From Bacteroidales bacterium (GTDB lineage: Bacteria > Bacteroidota > Bacteroidia > Bacteroidales > 4484-276), in NCBI GenBank assembly GCA_018400545.1, contig JAGYLT010000155.1:1-5917 (forward strand): a stretch of 5,917 bases of DNA, given 5' to 3'. Below are positions 1-5,917 of the stretch, piece after piece (the stretch's first letter is position 1; every line of letters starts with the position of its first letter). The notes under the pieces were generated by a model. It did not search any database, had not been told where the DNA came from, and worked only from the letters and a program-made list of their open reading frames with translations. Position numbers and translations under genes: made by a program.

Positions 1-11
1 AAACATGGGCG

Positions 12-19
12 CAAAAGTA
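12..19 (-). promoter_or_regulatory. Possible -7 element of a divergent promoter
   Basis: Read on the minus strand this is TACTTTTG, which fits the Bacteroidota -7 consensus TAnnTTTG and points out of the window to the left. It is followed by GCGCCC and an ATG (minus strand, 6 to 4). No TTG lies at the expected ~19-bp spacing upstream (a CAA on the plus strand would be needed near 39-41). It could serve a divergent gene beyond position 1, but a chance match in AT-rich DNA is quite possible. Confidence 0.25.
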
Positions 20-123
20 ATATATTTTAATGGATTAGATAACGTGCAGATCATTCAAAAATTTTTCGATTTCTAATGTAAAAACATGTTCGATTCTTTT
101 TGGTTATTTTGAAAGGAGCAACA

Positions 124-153
124 TTGATAATCAGTGGAATTGTTATAATTTTG
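124..153 (+). promoter_or_regulatory. Bacteroidota-type promoter of the synthase gene
   Basis: TTG at 124-126 is followed by exactly 19 bases and then TAATTTTG at 146-153. This matches the primary sigma factor promoter known from Bacteroides and Flavobacterium (-33 TTG / -7 TAnnTTTG, spacing about 17-23). It predicts a transcript start near 160 and a leader of about 35 nt before the ATG at 195. The leader has no Shine-Dalgarno sequence and is A-rich, as is usual in this phylum. The match is by eye and is not proof of activity. Confidence 0.6.
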
Positions 154-194
154 CAGCTTCAAAAATTTAAAACAATTATCAAAACCAAAATAAC

Positions 195-1481
195 ATGGAT
201 ATTTTTGAGAAGTTTAAAAATATGGGGCCGCATATTTTTGAGAAGTTTAAAAATATGGGGCCGCTGGGCAAATACAACCGTGAAGCATTTGGGTATTTTA
301 TGTTCCCAAAACTTGAGGGAGAGCTTGCCCCGTATATGAAATTTATGGGTAAGAAAATGCTGGTTTGGTCGGTAAACAATTACCTCGGGCTCGGCAACCA
401 CCCTGAAGTAAGGAAGGTTGATGCCGAAGCGGCCAAAGAATGGGGGCTGGCCTATCCGATGGGAGCCAGGATGATGTCAGGGCACACAAACTATCACGAA
501 CAACTGGAAAGAGAACTGGCTGAATTCGAGAAAAAAGAAGACGCTTACCTGCTCAATTACGGATACCAGGGAATGGTTTCCATCATCGAAAGCCTTGTGA
601 GCCGCAGGGATGTTATCGTTTACGATTCGGAGGCGCATGCCTGTATTATTGATGGTTGCCGGCTTCACTTCGGTAAAAGGTTTGTGTATCCGCACAACGA
701 TATGGATAACCTTGAGAAGGAACTCGAAAGGGCTACCAAACTCACCAACCAAACCGGAGGTGGAATTCTTGTAATTACGGAAGGCGTTTACGGAATGTCG
801 GGTGATCTGGGTAACCTGAAAGATATTGTAAAGTTTAAGGAAAAGTTTGACTTCAGGCTTTTGGTTGATGATGCGCATGGTTTTGGCACAATGGGAAAAA
901 CCGGAGCCGGAACCAGCGAATACATGGGTGTGATGGATGACGTGGATGTTTATTTCGGCACTTTTGCGAAATCGATGGCCGGAATTGGCGGATTTGTAGC
1001 CAGTAAAAAAGAGGTTATCGAATTTCTCAGATACAATCTGCGTTCGCAGGTATTTGCTAAATCCCTGCCAATGCCCATGGTTATTGGTGCACTCAAACGT
1101 CTGGAACTTATTCGCAAAAATCCGCAAATCAAAGACAACCTCTGGAAGATTGTTAATGCATTGCAGAATGGCCTGCGCGAAAAGGGCTTCAACCTTGGAA
1201 AAACTGAGTCGCCGGTAACGCCGGTCATCCTGGAAGGCGGCGTCCCGGAAGCTACACAAATCACTTATGACCTACGCGAAAACTATGGCATCTTTTGTTC
1301 CATCGTAACCTATCCGGTGGTTCCAAAAGGCGTGATTTTGCTCCGGCTGATTCCAACAGCTATTCACTCACTCGAAGATGTGAAATACACCATCCAGGCT
1401 TTCTCTGAAGTAAAACAGCGGCTTGACGATGGGGAATATGCAACGGAAATGATCGATGCCCAAAAGATCATGCAGGAATAA
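195..1481 (+). CDS. PLP-dependent alpha-oxoamine synthase family enzyme (serine palmitoyltransferase / KBL / AONS-like)
   Basis: A 428-residue fold-type I PLP enzyme of the family that condenses an amino acid with an acyl-CoA and releases CO2 (serine palmitoyltransferase, 2-amino-3-ketobutyrate CoA ligase, 8-amino-7-oxononanoate synthase). It is presumably cytoplasmic. Visible active-site features: YPMGARMMSG at 87-96 in place of the usual glycine-rich GxGxxGSR motif; H148 in DSEAHACIIDG, expected to stack on PLP; D225 and H228 in VDDAHGFG; and K259 in GTFAKSMAGIGGF, the expected Schiff-base lysine. TFAKS..GIGGF is closer to the TFSKSxASIGGF of serine palmitoyltransferases than to the TLGKA of KBL and AONS, so a sphingolipid- or sulfonolipid-type role is plausible. 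However, the divergent GARMM loop marks a Bacteroidota paralogue, and the substrate cannot be read from sequence alone. ATG 195 is the first start after the in-frame TAA at 168-170. In-frame ATGs at 222 and 255 lie inside a tandem duplication and are less likely. Residues 2-12 and 13-23 are duplicated (DIFEKFKNMGP, HIFEKFKNMGP). An intrinsic terminator follows 22 nt after the stop. Confidence 0.88.
   Translation: MDIFEKFKNMGPHIFEKFKNMGPLGKYNREAFGYFMFPKLEGELAPYMKFMGKKMLVWSVNNYLGLGNHPEVRKVDAEAAKEWGLAYPMGARMMSGHTNYHEQLERELAEFEKKEDAYLLNYGYQGMVSIIESLVSRRDVIVYDSEAHACIIDGCRLHFGKRFVYPHNDMDNLEKELERATKLTNQTGGGILVITEGVYGMSGDLGNLKDIVKFKEKFDFRLLVDDAHGFGTMGKTGAGTSEYMGVMDDVDVYFGTFAKSMAGIGGFVASKKEVIEFLRYNLRSQVFAKSLPMPMVIGALKRLELIRKNPQIKDNLWKIVNALQNGLREKGFNLGKTESPVTPVILEGGVPEATQITYDLRENYGIFCSIVTYPVVPKGVILLRLIPTAIHSLEDVKYTIQAFSEVKQRLDDGEYATEMIDAQKIMQE
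199..264 (+). repeat. Perfect 33-bp tandem duplication in the 5' end of the synthase gene
   Basis: Positions 199-231 and 232-264 are identical over 33 bases, so the unit occurs exactly twice with no spacer. Being 11 codons long it keeps frame and repeats the peptide xIFEKFKNMGP. The junction turns the original Asp codon (GAT) into His (CAT) in the second copy. Each copy carries an in-frame ATG (222 and 255). Perfect identity suggests a recent slippage or duplication event, or an assembly artefact. Confidence 0.95.
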
Positions 1482-1503
1482 AAGATAAAATTTTATAATC
1501 ATT

Positions 1504-1532
1504 AACCCATGTCTCATAGCATGGGTTTTTTT
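1504..1532 (+). terminator. Intrinsic terminator of the synthase gene
   Basis: AACCCATG at 1504-1511 pairs perfectly with CATGGGTT at 1520-1527 across an 8-nt loop, and a run of seven T ends at 1532. It begins 22 nt after the synthase stop codon. It contains the ATG at 1509, the most upstream possible start of the next reading frame, and another at 1521. A REP-like palindrome (IS200/RAYT-associated hairpins are common in Bacteroidota) is an alternative, but the T-run and position favour a terminator. Confidence 0.75.
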
Positions 1533-1538
1533 AAATTT

Positions 1539-2411
1539 ATGGAAAAGCTGACAGAACAGGCTTCAGATCAGACTCAGGACAAAAACAAACGGACCTTCGG
1601 GAATTTTCTGATCATCTTTTTCAATTCCCTCTCCTATTTCATCATTGCCTTTATTTTTATGTACCTGCTGTCGCATTTTGCTACCGCGATTGCCGCGCTT
1701 CAATTTGATTATACCAGTATTCTGTACTACTACAAGCTTGTTTATGCCATCGATTCAGGCGCCTGGACCAGTGATGCCGTGAAGTTTCTGTTCAGCATCA
1801 CGCCAATGGTTTCCCTGCTTTTCGGGATCATTTTCCTGATTGTTTTTATCCAGATGTACGACAACCAGGCCCATTATAAGCTGTTTTTCCTGTGGTGTTT
1901 CACCTATGCCATTATCTGGTCGTTTGGTGCATTGCTGGCTGGCACCATCCTCGATAAGGGCATAGGGTATGTGGTGATGTACTTTTATATGATGGATACG
2001 GGAAAGCTGATCATTTCGCTGTTTGCGCTAACCATGTTACTTATTTCCTCCACGCTCACAACCAAATGGTTCCTGTTTTCGGCAAACAGCTATTTTAACC
2101 AACTGAATGAACACAACCGTGCCTATTTTGCATTTGCCAACGTGCTGCTGCCTCTGGTAGTCGGAACAGGTATTATGATGCTGATAAAACTTCCTGATCT
2201 TACCTATTATGAAATGTTTATCCTTTTGCTTGGAATTATTTTTGGTGTTCCGGTACTGTTGCGTTTCCCCGGGTTTCCCACCTTCTTTTTCGATGAATTC
2301 CCGATCAGGATCAAGGCCGATAAAGCAGCCATGGTTCTGGCGGTAGTTATGCTTGTTGCTTTCAGGGTAATTTTTCACTTTGGTATCAAAATCGGGCCAT
2401 CCGCACTTTAA
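1539..2411 (+). CDS. Multi-pass membrane protein of unknown function
   Basis: I do not recognise this family. From ATG 1539 it has 290 residues. The frame is open from ATG 1509 (300 residues), but the extra residues MSHSMGFFKF are the translated terminator hairpin and T-run, so 1539 (MEKLTEQASDQ) is preferred. After a polar, charged N-terminus of about 20 residues come roughly seven hydrophobic stretches, numbered from 1509: about 35-56, 94-115, 122-145, 153-180, 205-226, 234-252 and 273-293. A soluble loop rich in Tyr lies at about 64-92. There is no signal-peptide cleavage motif, no HExxH or other protease motif, no ATP-binding loop and no recognisable transporter signature. I see no clear TAnnTTTG promoter in the short gap upstream, so expression may depend on read-through of the terminator or on a promoter inside the preceding gene. 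It ends 66 nt from the convergent peptidase gene. It is probably a real inner-membrane protein, as the frame is long and its hydrophobic pattern coherent. Confidence 0.75.
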   Translation: MEKLTEQASDQTQDKNKRTFGNFLIIFFNSLSYFIIAFIFMYLLSHFATAIAALQFDYTSILYYYKLVYAIDSGAWTSDAVKFLFSITPMVSLLFGIIFLIVFIQMYDNQAHYKLFFLWCFTYAIIWSFGALLAGTILDKGIGYVVMYFYMMDTGKLIISLFALTMLLISSTLTTKWFLFSANSYFNQLNEHNRAYFAFANVLLPLVVGTGIMMLIKLPDLTYYEMFILLLGIIFGVPVLLRFPGFPTFFFDEFPIRIKADKAAMVLAVVMLVAFRVIFHFGIKIGPSAL

Positions 2412-2415
2412 CGAC

Positions 2416-2455
2416 AAAAAAAAAGTGCAGAACTTTTAACAAACCCTGCACCTTT
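2416..2455 (-). terminator. Intrinsic terminator of the dapA-peptidase operon (possibly bidirectional)
   Basis: GTGCAG at 2425-2430 pairs with CTGCAC at 2446-2451. The stem extends by three A-T pairs beyond one mismatch (2421-2424 with 2452-2455), and the loop is 15 nt. Read on the minus strand the stem is followed by nine T (complement of 2416-2424), a strong T-tract 23 nt after the peptidase stop codon. On the plus strand the following sequence is only CTTTAATTT, so termination of the membrane-protein transcript here would be weaker. Confidence 0.7.
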
Positions 2456-2477
2456 AATTTATCTGAAAGAATTACCC

Positions 2478-5054
2478 TTACCTGATCAAATTGATCTTTC
2501 TGGAATTCCAGCCATTTGCAGTTTTAAACTTAACCAGGTAAATCCCGGTTTCTTTGTTTGCCATATCAATGCGAACATCTGTTTTATCGGGCTTTGCAGA
2601 AACTACCAGTTTCCCTGTAAAATCAACAACCATATACGCCTCAATCAATTCGTTTGCTTCGATACGCAAAATTAAATCCTGCCCCAGTGGATTGGGATAA
2701 ACCCGGACATCGTCGTCAATTTTTTCAGCAATTCCAATGGCACTATCCACCGTAATGAAATCCTCGATGGTTTTGGAATCTGAACCCCATTCATTTTGTA
2801 CGACGAGCATTACATCATAAGTGCCGGGCTCTTCATACATAATTACTGGATGTTGATCACTCGATCCGGATGGCGTTCCACCTTCAAAAGTCCAGGCCCA
2901 GCTTGTGGGATTATTGGATGAAAGATCGGTAAACTGGATGCTTTCGCCCTGATTGATCTGGGTAGTGTCAGCCATAAAATCGGCCACCGGCAGCAGTGGC
3001 GGGGATGAACAACTAATCACGGCCTTCCATCCCGGTTCAGTTACCGAAAAGTCAGAATGAAATTCAAAGGTAAGCGCACCATCCTCATTGTCAGCTTCAA
3101 TTGTTCCCGGTGAATCAGTACCACAATATTCACCGATGAGTGGAGCCGAGGTTGTCGTTCCATCATAAATTCTGAGCCAGTCATAATTACAATCGGCATT
3201 GTATTCCACATCAAACTGCTCAAATTCCACAATGATATTTGTGCCTGCGGCACCGGGCAAAAATGTCATCACAAAATCCTCATCATTGTTATAATCTCCG
3301 GATTCTCCACCAGAGTCATAAAACAACCCGATGCAGGTGGTCACAGTTTCGTTGCTCATCATAAATTCGGCATTCACCGAAATGTAATCTTCCTTTATCA
3401 TGGTTTCGGTGTTTCCGTCGCTGTCTGTTACGGTAAGCGAAACATCATAAGTGCCGGTTTCACCCCAGGTGATGCCCTGTGGATTTTGTTCGTCGGAGGT
3501 TGCGGGAGTTCCGCTCTCGAATGTCCATTCCCAGGCTACCGGATTTCCAAAAGAAAGATCCGAAAAATTAACCGGACTGCCAATCGGTACCGAGGTCGAT
3601 GAAGCCGAAAAATCTGCAATCAACGATCCGGCATCCAGTTCAACATCTACATTTACGGTATTGTAATCCGTAATCACAACATCCTCGATGGTAACGGGAT
3701 AGCGGCCTGGTGCAGAAAAAGTCAGGTCATAGGTACCTTCATCCAGCAAACGCTGATAAAAACCTGTTTCCGGATCGGCAAACACCATGGAGCTGTCAAT
3801 ATCATGTCCATTGATATAAACCATGGCATGCAGCGGATCGCCGGTGACCATGTCGGTTACGGTGCCACTTACACCATAAGTACACTGCTCGATATAATTC
3901 AGCAAGGAGCGGTAATTCCATTCCCAGTGAGCGGGAAGCTGCGCGGGCGGTAGTAGTTTTATGTCGGAAAGTTCCATGGTCACCTCACGGCACTGCTGGA
4001 AAAAATTCATGTAATCCTGTCTGCCACCGCTGATTGTGTACCACTGATAACCGTTTGTAATTCCATTGTTGTATTCATTCATGTAATTGGAAGGGGAATA
4101 CAAATGCACGGTATCGACATATTCGCGTGAAACATAAATCCACCATTCGTTATCTGCTGCCAGATCCGGCCATGTATCCCAGGGGTAGTTGATCACCTCC
4201 GCACCACCATGCAGGTTTGCTGACATTACAAAATGTTCCTCTTCGGCCAGTTGCATAAAGGCGACAGTTTCGGCCTGCCATTCATTACCATCGGGATGCG
4301 GTCCGTCTTCGGGGTCAGCGTAATTGCGGTTGAGATCCACTGAATTTGCATTGTATCGTGTTGCACCGTAAACCGTGTTATTTCCTCCGGCATAAGTGCC
4401 GTCAGGATTTGATGCAGGATTAATCCATATTTCAATATTATCCACCATATTCGTAACCCGTGGATCTGTGCCGTAATTTTCGAGCAAATAATCGATCAAC
4501 CTCAGAAGCAATACATATCCTGTAGTTTCATCACCGTGAATAGTTCCGGTGTAAAGAAACTGCGGTTCGTTTTCACGGGTGCCAACATTATCCGATATTT
4601 TGGCCATCATTAGCTCCCTGCCCTCCTCCGACTGGCCGATACTAAAAACTTCACAAATGTCGGGGTGATTGGCTGCAAACTGGTTCATCATGTCGATGTA
4701 ACCATCATAAGTAGGATAAAAATCCCAGTCATCAATATGCTTAACATCAATTTCATGGAGCATTCTTGGATTTTTAAGCAGTTCGCCCGGTTTTGGCAAC
4801 AATTCAAACTCCTCCACCAGTTTCAGAAATGCCTCCATCTCTTTTTTGTTGGCATAAGCTTTAACCTGGTTTCCGCTCACATCATCCAGCGAAACTACCC
4901 TGGAAAGTTTCTCAAGGTCGTGCTGGCCGCGATCGAACTGGAAATAAATTTCACCCCGGTCTCCAAAAATTTCATCGATTTTCTGTTGCTGAGCATTGAG
5001 TGTAAATGCGAGTAAAGCAGTTAAAAAGGCTGTAAGTAGATTTCTGTAATTCAT
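2478..5054 (-). CDS. Secreted M14 zinc carboxypeptidase with PKD, CUB and T9SS sorting domains
   Basis: An 858-residue exported metallocarboxypeptidase. Domains in order: signal peptide about 1-21 (cleavage after LNA); pro-region about 22-110; M14 peptidase about 112-392; transthyretin-like carboxypeptidase regulatory domain about 393-475; PKD about 478-562; CUB-like about 566-683 (cysteines 574, 622, 644, 682 and a YDWLRIYDG motif); PKD about 687-770; T9SS type A sorting domain about 783-858, starting VYPNPLGQDL and ending in a basic tail. Zinc ligands are H173 and E176 (HGDE) and H282 (NLHGG). R233, N242 and R243 (DLNRN) should bind the substrate carboxylate, Y339 lies in WYTISGG, and E361 in TMELS is the general base, so the enzyme looks intact. 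D293 (NYPWD) and Q346 (GGRQD) sit where M14B enzymes of the CPD/CPN type determine specificity for C-terminal Lys/Arg, so basic specificity is an inference. It likely removes residues from extracellular peptides after crossing the outer membrane by T9SS, attached or released. ATG 5054 lies 2 nt after the dapA stop and directly precedes a good signal peptide. Confidence 0.92.
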   Translation of the reverse strand: MNYRNLLTAFLTALLAFTLNAQQQKIDEIFGDRGEIYFQFDRGQHDLEKLSRVVSLDDVSGNQVKAYANKKEMEAFLKLVEEFELLPKPGELLKNPRMLHEIDVKHIDDWDFYPTYDGYIDMMNQFAANHPDICEVFSIGQSEEGRELMMAKISDNVGTRENEPQFLYTGTIHGDETTGYVLLLRLIDYLLENYGTDPRVTNMVDNIEIWINPASNPDGTYAGGNNTVYGATRYNANSVDLNRNYADPEDGPHPDGNEWQAETVAFMQLAEEEHFVMSANLHGGAEVINYPWDTWPDLAADNEWWIYVSREYVDTVHLYSPSNYMNEYNNGITNGYQWYTISGGRQDYMNFFQQCREVTMELSDIKLLPPAQLPAHWEWNYRSLLNYIEQCTYGVSGTVTDMVTGDPLHAMVYINGHDIDSSMVFADPETGFYQRLLDEGTYDLTFSAPGRYPVTIEDVVITDYNTVNVDVELDAGSLIADFSASSTSVPIGSPVNFSDLSFGNPVAWEWTFESGTPATSDEQNPQGITWGETGTYDVSLTVTDSDGNTETMIKEDYISVNAEFMMSNETVTTCIGLFYDSGGESGDYNNDEDFVMTFLPGAAGTNIIVEFEQFDVEYNADCNYDWLRIYDGTTTSAPLIGEYCGTDSPGTIEADNEDGALTFEFHSDFSVTEPGWKAVISCSSPPLLPVADFMADTTQINQGESIQFTDLSSNNPTSWAWTFEGGTPSGSSDQHPVIMYEEPGTYDVMLVVQNEWGSDSKTIEDFITVDSAIGIAEKIDDDVRVYPNPLGQDLILRIEANELIEAYMVVDFTGKLVVSAKPDKTDVRIDMANKETGIYLVKFKTANGWNSRKINLIR
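2481..2708 (-). other. T9SS type A C-terminal sorting domain of the peptidase
   Basis: Residues about 783-858 show the usual order of this beta-sandwich signal: VYPNP at the start, a strand with LILRIEA, a middle VVDFTGKLV strand, then GIYLVKF and a final RKINLIR. In Bacteroidota such tails direct proteins through the type IX secretion system and are cut off at the cell surface. No T9SS machinery genes lie in the window. Confidence 0.88.
3006..3359 (-). other. CUB-like domain between the two PKD domains
   Basis: Residues about 566-683 contain four cysteines (574, 622, 644, 682), the CUB-type core DWLRIYDGT, the C644G pair of the YCGT motif, and a strand LTFEFHSD, all in the expected order. 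CUB domains bind proteins or glycans and are best known from animal extracellular proteins. They also occur in Bacteroidota secreted proteins, where they probably act as adhesion or substrate-binding modules. Boundaries are by eye. Confidence 0.7.
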
Positions 5055-5056
5055 TT

Positions 5057-5917
5057 TTAATTTTTGATTTTTGATTCTGAAAATTCTGTGATTAAAGTAT
5101 TTAATTTCATGTACACTGATTTGCTGATTTTAACGACAGGCAGCCTGAGGTTATTCTGTGCCAGATCCAGTATTTGCAGTGCCGCCTTAATACCACCCGG
5201 ACTTCCATCCTCGAATAATGTTTCGATGATATTGAACAATGCAAAGTGAATTTCGGACGCCTCCCTGAATTTGCCTTTCAAACAATAATTAACCATGGTG
5301 GAAAACTCGAGCGGAAATGCATTGGCAGTCACTGATATGACCCCTGATGCGCCGAGTGACATCATGGGAACAGTAAGTGGGTCATCACCCGAAATCACCT
5401 GAAATCCTGCAGGTTTGTCTTTGAGTATTTTGGAAATCTGCCCCAGATCGCCGGAAGCTTCTTTGATGGCAACAATATTATCGATTTCCCGGGCTAATTG
5501 AAGGGTGGTTTCCACCTCGATATTTGTGCCCGTGCGCCCGGGAACGTTGTAAAGAATAACAGGTACCGGCGATGCACTTGCAATGTTTTTGTAATGTTGG
5601 TAAATCCCTTTTTGTTGTGGCTTATTGTAATACGGACAAACCGATAAAATGCCACTGATCCCCTCGAAAGAGGATGATTTTATGGTATTGATGATTTCCT
5701 GTGTATTGTTGCCGCCTACGCCCACAACGATAGGCACTTTTTTGTTGCTTATTTCGATCACGTAATCTAAAACAGCCGTTTTTTCATCAGCGGAAAGGGT
5801 TGCCGATTCACCGGTTGTCCCCATCACAACAAGGTAGTCAACCTTACCTTTAATTACATGTTTTACAATTCTTTTAAGCGAACTGAAATCGATGGTCCCA
5901 TATTTATGAAATGGCGT
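5057..5917 (-). CDS. dapA: 4-hydroxy-tetrahydrodipicolinate synthase, 5' end cut by the window edge
   Basis: DapA condenses pyruvate with L-aspartate-4-semialdehyde, the first committed step to diaminopimelate (peptidoglycan) and lysine, in the cytoplasm. The frame stays open to the last base and yields 286 residues beginning TPFHKYGTIDF, which corresponds to about residue 11 of E. coli DapA, so only about ten residues are missing. A GTG at 5827 could be mistaken for a start but is internal (LVVMGTTGES). Numbered from the window edge, the active-site residues are all present: T34-T35 (GTTGES), Y97 (CPYYNKP), Y123 and R128 (YNVPGRTG), and the Schiff-base lysine K152 (AIKEASGD). The spacing T35-Y123 (88) equals that of E. 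coli, and Y123-K152 is one residue longer. The (beta/alpha)8 barrel appears complete up to its C-terminal helices. Related lyases of the same fold (N-acetylneuraminate lyase) are less likely, given the motifs. Two nucleotides separate its stop from the ATG of the peptidase, which suggests co-transcription. The promoter lies outside the window. Confidence 0.95.
   Translation of the reverse strand, partial: TPFHKYGTIDFSSLKRIVKHVIKGKVDYLVVMGTTGESATLSADEKTAVLDYVIEISNKKVPIVVGVGGNNTQEIINTIKSSSFEGISGILSVCPYYNKPQQKGIYQHYKNIASASPVPVILYNVPGRTGTNIEVETTLQLAREIDNIVAIKEASGDLGQISKILKDKPAGFQVISGDDPLTVPMMSLGASGVISVTANAFPLEFSTMVNYCLKGKFREASEIHFALFNIIETLFEDGSPGGIKAALQILDLAQNNLRLPVVKISKSVYMKLNTLITEFSESKIKN

Noticed and set aside
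65..96. TTCGATT repeated at 65-71 and 89-95 plus the palindrome AACATGTT at 83-90, as an operator
   Set aside because: Seven- and eight-base matches in AT-rich DNA are expected by chance, and no regulator is linked to them.
100..339. Short plus-strand frame with an AAGGAG at 112-117 and a TTG at 124
   Set aside because: It overlaps the promoter and the synthase start in another frame. Its peptide only reflects AT-rich DNA and the 33-bp duplication.
477..1259. Long open frame (260 codons) on the minus strand opposite the synthase gene
   Set aside because: It lies wholly antisense to a gene with clear catalytic motifs. Its translation shows no domain and has shadow-like composition (many His, Phe, Val).
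1485..1496. Palindrome ATAAAATTTTAT as a binding site or second terminator
   Set aside because: It is purely A/T with no loop or GC stem, so it is unlikely to be meaningful beside the clear hairpin at 1504-1532.
4665..5015. 116-codon plus-strand frame opposite the peptidase N-terminal region
   Set aside because: It is antisense to the pro-region and start of the M14 domain, with no recognisable features and no promoter seen.
5825..5827. GTG as the start codon of dapA
   Set aside because: The frame continues upstream to the window edge with DapA-like sequence (TPFHKYGTIDF...DYLVVMGTTGES), so this GTG is an internal valine.
1..5917. Search for tRNA, rRNA, CRISPR repeats, IS ends or defence genes
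   Set aside because: No cloverleaf, spaced repeats, transposase or defence-type motifs were seen. Genes fill the window apart from short gaps, and no non-coding stretch exceeds 300 bases.

Overview
The window looks like an ordinary chromosomal segment of a Bacteroidota bacterium (Bacteroidales/Flavobacteriales-like). The evidence is a Bacteroidota-type promoter (TTG, 19-bp spacer, TAnnTTTG), A-rich rather than Shine-Dalgarno-rich translation starts, a secreted protein ending in a type IX secretion (T9SS) type A sorting domain, and a sphingolipid-type alpha-oxoamine synthase homologue. Base composition is moderate in the genes and AT-rich in the first ~260 bases.

Layout: two plus-strand genes face two minus-strand genes, and the pairs converge at about 2412-2477. 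Positions 1-194 are a non-coding leader with a good promoter for the first gene and a weak divergent promoter-like motif at the extreme left. Positions 195-1481 encode a PLP-dependent alpha-oxoamine synthase family enzyme whose first codons carry a perfect 33-bp tandem duplication. A hairpin plus T-tract at 1504-1532 looks like its intrinsic terminator. It contains the first possible start codon of the next gene, so I place that gene's start at 1539. Positions 1539-2411 encode a multi-pass membrane protein of unknown function. A hairpin at about 2416-2455 ends the opposing minus-strand operon.

The minus-strand operon, read right to left, is dapA (lysine/diaminopimelate pathway; its first ~10 residues lie beyond the window edge) followed after only 2 nt by an 858-residue secreted M14 zinc carboxypeptidase. 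The peptidase has a transthyretin-like domain, two PKD domains, a CUB-like domain and a T9SS tail.

The two halves show no obvious shared pathway. The plus-strand enzyme probably belongs to lipid or amino-acid CoA-condensation chemistry. The minus-strand pair joins a cytoplasmic biosynthetic enzyme to an exported peptidase. I see no mobile element, CRISPR array, tRNA, rRNA or clear new multi-gene system. The observations most worth a second look are the 11-codon duplication at the start of the synthase, the terminator/start overlap, and the dapA-peptidase coupling.
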